From: an uncultured Litoreibacter sp.
Lineage (GTDB): Bacteria > Pseudomonadota > Alphaproteobacteria > Rhodobacterales > Rhodobacteraceae
Assembly: GCF_947487515.1 (NCBI RefSeq)
Contig: NZ_CANKWO010000001.1
Location: 806,001-870,000 of the forward strand
Length of the DNA stretch: 64,000 bases
Reading direction: 5' to 3'
Made by a program: the position numbers and the translations under genes. Shown here in pieces: positions 60,068 to 64,000 of the stretch. The notes under the pieces were generated by a model. The model was given only the letters and a program-made list of their open reading frames with translations. It did not search any database and had not been told where the DNA came from. Each line of letters starts with the position of its first letter. Positions within the stretch are counted from its first letter, which is position 1.

Positions 60068-60492
60068 ACCCAAGCCAGCGCCACCATGGCCAGCACAAGG
60101 TAGCGCCCGAACTTGGCAATCGTGACCAACACCAAAAACGGCCCGATTGGTTCGCGCATAACGCCTGCCACTACGGTAAGCGGGTCACCCACAATTGGCA
60201 GCCAGCTTCCCAGCAAGGACCACCGCCCGTAGCGACGATACCGCCACTGCGCACGGGACAATTGCGCCTGAGAGACGGGAAACCAGCGCCGGTTTTGAAA
60301 CCGCAGCAGAGACCGCCCAAGCGCCCAGTTGATCACCGCACCCAACACGTTCCCGCAAGTCGCTACCGCCAGCAGCGCACCCACAGGATGTTCTCCTGAT
60401 ACAAGTAGTGCGACCAAAACGGCCTCTGATTGCAAAGGCAGGATCGTGGCCGCGATCAGCGCGGATGTGAAAAGGGTGGCATAAGCAATCAT
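60064..60492 (-). CDS. YqaA family (DedA-like) membrane protein
   Basis: A 142-residue integral-membrane protein with about four hydrophobic segments. The SNARE-associated/VTT pattern [38 protein letters not shown] and [19 protein letters not shown] is visible. Such proteins are small DedA relatives thought to take part in membrane lipid handling. The end overlaps metG by 4 bp, convergent. ATG at 60492. Confidence 0.9.
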   Translation of the reverse strand: MIAYATLFTSALIAATILPLQSEAVLVALLVSGEHPVGALLAVATCGNVLGAVINWALGRSLLRFQNRRWFPVSQAQLSRAQWRYRRYGRWSLLGSWLPIVGDPLTVVAGVMREPIGPFLVLVTIAKFGRYLVLAMVALAWV

Positions 60493-60618
60493 TGAGGCTA
60501 CCCGCTACCACCAAGTTGCCGCAAAGTAGAGCACTACCTGACGGCTGTTCTTCCTGTGTTGACGAAAATCTTACCGCCAGACACTTGACCGATCCCCCCA
60601 AAGCCGCGTCAATTACAC

Positions 60619-61179
60619 ATGCGCATCTTGTACCTTGCAACAGTCCTGCTGTGTTCGCCTGCCTTTGCGAGTTGCCCGCCCCTGCCCGAGCGGAGCGAGC
60701 GGCACAATGCACTCATGGACCTCATCGAAGCCGCCCCCAGTCAAACAGTCGCGCGAGACTTCACCAACGAGTTGTGGGGGATTTGGGCCACCGCCCCCGA
60801 TGAGACCGCGCAAGAAATTCTGGAACGCGGCATGAACCGCCGCGCGTCCTTTGACCTGACTGGGGCGCTCAGCGACTTCGATACATTGGTGGACTATTGC
60901 CCCGATTATGCAGAAGGCTATAACCAGCGCGCTTTTGTGAATTTTATCCGCCAAGACTACGACGCGGCCCTGAAAGACCTGACCAAAGCGGTAGAGTTAA
61001 TGCCCGACCACATCGGTGCGATCGTAGGGCAAGCCTTGGCGTTGATACAGCTGGGACGAGACCGCGAGGGGCAAATCGCGCTGCGTCGGGCGTTGATCCT
61101 GAACCCTTGGCTGCCAGAACGAAACCGCGTGACGCCACTTCCCGATGAAGAAGAAAACGACATAAAAACCGACCTTTGA
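60619..61179 (+). CDS. Exported tetratricopeptide-repeat protein
   Basis: A 186-residue protein with a signal peptide (MRILYLATVLLCSPAFA). Three TPR-like units lie about residues 70-165 (ASFDLTGALSDFDTLVDYCPDYAEGYNQRA; FIRQDYDAALKDLTKAVELMPDHIGAIVGQA; LIQLGRDREGQIALRRALILNPW). It is probably periplasmic and binds a protein partner. The tRNA-Leu gene lies 81 bp downstream. Confidence 0.88.
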   Translation: MRILYLATVLLCSPAFASCPPLPERSERHNALMDLIEAAPSQTVARDFTNELWGIWATAPDETAQEILERGMNRRASFDLTGALSDFDTLVDYCPDYAEGYNQRAFVNFIRQDYDAALKDLTKAVELMPDHIGAIVGQALALIQLGRDREGQIALRRALILNPWLPERNRVTPLPDEEENDIKTDL

Positions 61180-61260
61180 TCTTTAAGCCCCTGCGGCTCC
61201 TCGCTATGTTCGCCGCAGATCGCGGCACCAACCCGTTGGTTCAGCGATGGCACGTCGGAT

Positions 61261-61346
61261 GCGGGCGTGGTGGAATGGTAGACACACCAGACTTAAAATC
61301 TGTTGGGCGTATGCCCGTGGGGGTTCGAGTCCCCCCGCCCGCACCA
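61261..61346 (+). tRNA. tRNA-Leu (anticodon UAA)
   Basis: GCGGGCG (61261-61267) pairs with CGCCCGC (61336-61342); discriminator A and an encoded CCA end at 61346. The anticodon stem-loop is CAGACTTAAAATCTG with anticodon TAA. A long variable arm (GGGCG...TGCCC) marks a class II tRNA, and the T arm is GGGGG-TTCGAGT-CCCCC. This reads UUA (and UUG) codons. Confidence 0.97.
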
Positions 61347-61376
61347 AAGTTTCAGATCTTCGCCAGCACCACCCAC

Positions 61377-61412
61377 AAAAAAAGCACGCCCCCAAGGGGG
61401 CGCGCTTTTTAA
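61377..61412. terminator. Strong terminator between tRNA-Leu and the DUF6280 gene
   Basis: An A run followed by AAAGC-CGCCCC pairs with GGGGCG-GCTTTTT (right arm ends about 61410), with T and A runs on both sides. It can end transcription of both the tRNA (plus) and the converging DUF6280 gene (minus). Confidence 0.85.
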
Positions 61413-61431
61413 CTTAAAGAAGAGATCAAGC

Positions 61432-61746
61432 TTATGCAGCTTCGGCTTGGTTCCGGCGTTCGCTTTCTTCGCGTGACAGCGCGACAGACGTACGCACACC
61501 ATTTCCAACAAAGGCCATAAGGCCAGTCACAACACGCTCGTTAGGGTCGATACCTGCGCAGCTAAGCACTTCGCGACCATCGCGTGAGCGAGCCCAACGA
61601 GCAATTTGCTCTGGACCGTTTCCATATTTTTTATCATCCGCAATCGCATCATCGAGTGCGGCCAGAACGACGGCAGCAAACAGCTTTCGCGCGCGTTGTC
61701 CTTGTTCAAAGTTGAAAGCGTTGCCATCAACGAAATCAGCAGCCAT
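61432..61746 (-). CDS. DUF6280-type small protein
   Basis: A 104-residue soluble protein (MAADFVDGNAFNFEQGQRARKLFAAVVLAALDDAI...) that matches my memory of a conserved rhodobacteral family (DUF6280) next to efp. It is helical and charged, with IARWARSRDGREVLSCAGIDPNERVV in the middle. Function unknown. The ATG at 61746 follows AAAGGA by 6 bases; the frame upstream to 61869 is unsupported. It is divergent from efp. Confidence 0.8.
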   Translation of the reverse strand: MAADFVDGNAFNFEQGQRARKLFAAVVLAALDDAIADDKKYGNGPEQIARWARSRDGREVLSCAGIDPNERVVTGLMAFVGNGVRTSVALSREESERRNQAEAA

Positions 61747-61962
61747 TTCGTTTCCTTTGTTTTTGCTCTTGTATCTTTGGGCGTGAAGCTGGTTGTGACA
61801 CATACTGTCCGATTCGTCATTGCATTTATGGAATACCACCCATGCGCTTTTTGCATAGCTAATCTTCATGCTTAACCGTATTTAGTCTTCTTGCCTCCGT
61901 ATTGCTCCCCAGATATAGGTTTGATCCGAACACAATCAACCTTTTGCCAAGGAAATGACACA

Positions 61963-62526
61963 ATGCCTAAAGTTAACGGAAACGAAATCCGCGGTGGCAA
62001 TGTATTGGAACATAACGGTGGACTATGGGTCGCCGTTAAGGTGGACCATGTAAAGCCCGGCAAAGGCGGTGCCTTTGCCCAAGTCGAAATGAAGAACCTG
62101 CGCAACGGCTCGAAATTGAACGAACGTTTCCGTAGTGCCGACAAAGTTGAAAAAGTCCGGTTGGAGCAAAAAGACCAACAGTTCCTGTATGAAACTGACG
62201 GCATGTTGACCTTCATGGACACTGAAACCTACGAGCAAATCGAACTGCCCGCCGACCTTCTGGGCGAACGCCGCCCCTTCTTGCAGGACGGCATGATTGC
62301 CGTCGTCGAGTTCCACGAGTCTGAAGCTCTAAATGCTACTCTCCCTCAAAAGGTAACATGCAAGGTGGTCGAAACCGAACCTGCGATCAAAGGTCAAACC
62401 GCCTCTAAAAGCTTTAAACCCGCGGTGTTGGACAATGGCGTTCGCATGATGATCCCACCCTTTGTAGGTGTCGACGAAGACATCATCGTCGACACAGAAT
62501 CGATGGAATACTCAGAGCGGGCCTAA
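61963..62526 (+). CDS. efp: Elongation factor P
   Basis: A 187-residue protein. [21 protein letters not shown] opens the KOW domain and [10 protein letters not shown] presents Lys34, the usual modified residue; two OB domains follow. EF-P relieves ribosome stalling on polyproline stretches. The ATG at 61963 has AAGGA 9-13 bases upstream. It is divergent from DUF6280, with about 216 bp between starts for the two promoters. Confidence 0.97.
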   Translation: MPKVNGNEIRGGNVLEHNGGLWVAVKVDHVKPGKGGAFAQVEMKNLRNGSKLNERFRSADKVEKVRLEQKDQQFLYETDGMLTFMDTETYEQIELPADLLGERRPFLQDGMIAVVEFHESEALNATLPQKVTCKVVETEPAIKGQTASKSFKPAVLDNGVRMMIPPFVGVDEDIIVDTESMEYSERA

Positions 62527-62530
62527 GTTC

Positions 62531-63388
62531 TTAGACCGCGATCCAACGATCTGGCAAAATATCCGGATTGGCCAACTTTGGATCATTAAACCATTTCGCA
62601 GGCCCGACCACACGTGCGTCGGGCTTGCGGTCCAACCACCCCCCCCACCATGAAAACGTCGAGTTTGCGATCACATGATCAGTGCAACACGACATCAACC
62701 GCAAGTCTTCATAGTGCTTGTCAGGGCCGTTGTGACCCACCGCCGTCATGTCGTAGGGAAGTTTCAGATTTTCGCGAACCCACTCCGGATCATCGGAAAA
62801 CACAAAAACTTTGATATCGCCTACACCTTCCGACAATTTCGCCAGCGCCCGCAAGTAATAGGCTTCATCGCATGTGGCATAGGTTGCGTTGGATTTTGGC
62901 GTCCCGAGGTAATCCCCGCGGCGCATGTGCAACGAGACGCTGTGACCGGCCCCGACGATGCGATCGGCAAATTCCGCATTTTGTGTGTCCGCTGGCGTAA
63001 TGATCCGTAGCTCATCACCTAATTCATCAAGAACATCCGCGAAGTATTTCTCGGACTGAAAATACCCGTGCAAATAGCTGTTGTCTGGAGCTTCTTTGAT
63101 GCTTCCCTGAAATGCCAGCCCCCGCTCTCGCAGGAACTTGGGATTGCGTCCAAAGGCTCGCCAAAATGCATATTTCAATCGCTGGTCTTTCCCAGGTGGT
63201 AGGCTCTTTGGGTCTGCAATGGCAGCGTTGATGTTAAAGTGGTCCAAAGCAAACGCCCAATGCGACCCCGGGGGTGCAAGCCGCGTATCCAACACCAACT
63301 CGGTCTCGAGCCGTAAAGAGACCGCACGCGCTGTCGCATATTGAAAGAGTTGGTTCCCTAAACCGCCAAACACTCTGCTGTAAATCAT
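62531..63388 (-). CDS. Alpha-1,2-fucosyltransferase, GT11 family
   Basis: A 285-residue glycosyltransferase. FGGLGNQLFQYATARA at the start, HMRRGDYLGTPKS with the family HxRRGDY motif near residue 154, and ANSTFSWWGGWL are the GT11 signatures. It transfers fucose (or a related sugar) to a galactose in surface polysaccharide, acting in the cytoplasm. The FkbM methyltransferase gene begins 89 bp away, divergent, which suggests a polysaccharide locus continuing beyond the window. GGAGGGG precedes the ATG at 63388. Confidence 0.92.
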   Translation of the reverse strand: MIYSRVFGGLGNQLFQYATARAVSLRLETELVLDTRLAPPGSHWAFALDHFNINAAIADPKSLPPGKDQRLKYAFWRAFGRNPKFLRERGLAFQGSIKEAPDNSYLHGYFQSEKYFADVLDELGDELRIITPADTQNAEFADRIVGAGHSVSLHMRRGDYLGTPKSNATYATCDEAYYLRALAKLSEGVGDIKVFVFSDDPEWVRENLKLPYDMTAVGHNGPDKHYEDLRLMSCCTDHVIANSTFSWWGGWLDRKPDARVVGPAKWFNDPKLANPDILPDRWIAV

Positions 63389-63477
63389 ATCGCCCCTCCA
63401 AAGTTGTAAGGCTTGCCCTGCATCGCCGCGTTTGACATAGCTACATCGTCAATTAACTCAATTGCGGACGGACCTGA

Positions 63478-64000
63478 ATGCGTATTTCTCTTAAACTATG
63501 GCTACGCCTCCGCCGTGAACCTTGGCGTCGCGCTGCATATACAGCCTATCGCCAATGGAAACGCGACAAGATGGAAGCCAAACGCTTCGAGTTCGAGGGC
63601 ATTGGCCCTGAAAGCACTGTGTTTGATGTCGGCGGGTTTGAGGGAAACTGGGCTCAGGAGATCTTTGACCGCTACGGTGCGACGGTGCATGTATTCGAAC
63701 CTCATCCTACGTTTGCCAAGGCACTGGAACAGCGCTTTGCCAATAACCCCAAAATCATAGTGCATGCCTTCGCTTTGGGCAGTGAAGCAGGAGAGTTGCA
63801 CCTGTCCGATGATGGCGATGCCTCTTCGGCAGTAAATGATGTGACAAACGCTGTATCTGGTGAAGTTCGTGCTGTGAGCGACTTCATGGCGGCGTTTGAG
63901 ACAGACACAATCGACCTCATGAAGATCAACATCGAGGGCGGCGAATACGATTTGTTACCGGCCCTTTCGACCTGCGATCAGCTCAAACGCTTTGGTATCA
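63478..64000 (+). CDS. FkbM family methyltransferase, N-terminal part
   Basis: ATG at 63478 opens a frame that runs past the window end (174 codons seen). The basic N-terminus (LRLRREPWRRAAYTAYRQWKR) leads to FDVGGFEGNWAQE (SAM-binding), HVFEPHP, and IDLMKINIEGGEYDLL, the FkbM core. Such enzymes O-methylate sugars or polyketides; with the GT11 gene beside it, capsule or lipopolysaccharide decoration is likely. C-terminus missing. Confidence 0.88.
   Translation, partial: MRISLKLWLRLRREPWRRAAYTAYRQWKRDKMEAKRFEFEGIGPESTVFDVGGFEGNWAQEIFDRYGATVHVFEPHPTFAKALEQRFANNPKIIVHAFALGSEAGELHLSDDGDASSAVNDVTNAVSGEVRAVSDFMAAFETDTIDLMKINIEGGEYDLLPALSTCDQLKRFGI

Noticed and set aside
1-64000. CRISPR arrays, prophage, insertion sequences, rRNA, riboswitches
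   Set aside because: No regular repeat-spacer pattern, integrase, transposase, phage structural gene, rRNA or known riboswitch core was seen on reading both strands.

Overview
The window is an ordinary stretch of alphaproteobacterial chromosome, most likely from a marine member of the Rhodobacterales (Roseobacter group). That placement is inferred from gene content and protein style: GcrA, MeaB, a form II CoxL-like oxidoreductase, a DUF6280 protein, carnitine/betaine metabolism and arsenosugar-type glycosyltransferase. No database search was possible. Genes are dense on both strands, with many 4-bp stop/start overlaps and several GTG/TTG starts. Base composition is clearly GC-rich (not measured) except for a few low-GC patches: 1-300, part of valS at 15950-16190, the promoter region near 29840-29880, 40270-41400 and 50340-50400.

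Layout. 1-267 holds the start of an unrecognised low-GC gene. 370-6414 holds translation and housekeeping genes (lepA, rpmB, meaB), a tyrosine phosphatase and a small copper-handling pair. 6537-14267 holds a DUF3108 protein, HrpB helicase, a lone CoxL-type subunit, a DUF2235 hydrolase and tryptophan dioxygenase. 14429-29722 is mainly metabolism: valS, a crotonase, two aminotransferases, a glycosyltransferase, YgfZ, DUF3179, BenE, inositol monophosphatase, a metR-like/metF divergent pair and a thioesterase. 29920-33431 is an iron-complex-type ABC uptake operon ending in a pseudoazurin-like copper protein. 33582-40229 runs through AsmA, a WYL regulator divergent from RidA, GcrA, a permease and rimO.

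A small low-GC island (40230-41400) sits between rimO and an IMPACT-domain gene. It carries an ImmA/IrrE metallopeptidase and a two-TM membrane protein. 42056-49396 is a mixed set including YHYH, DgkA, an M48 peptidase, a class II deacetylase homologue, AraC, rhodanese and desaturase genes. 49498-54476 looks like an L-carnitine catabolism locus: fused carnitine dehydrogenase/thioesterase, BKACE enzyme, SDR, lipocalin, and a nearby XRE regulator with an apparently leaderless, palindrome-flanked promoter. 54567-64000 ends with an aldo/keto reductase, YceI, MFS, metG, tRNA-Leu(UAA), efp, a GT11 fucosyltransferase and a truncated FkbM methyltransferase.

No CRISPR array, prophage, transposase, rRNA or riboswitch was recognised. 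The least ordinary signals are the ImmA/IrrE plus membrane-protein island with the long hairpin at the rimO stop codon, the ABC transporter/pseudoazurin operon, the leaderless self-operator regulator beside the carnitine genes, a consensus CtrA box before a small secreted protein, and the composition break inside valS.
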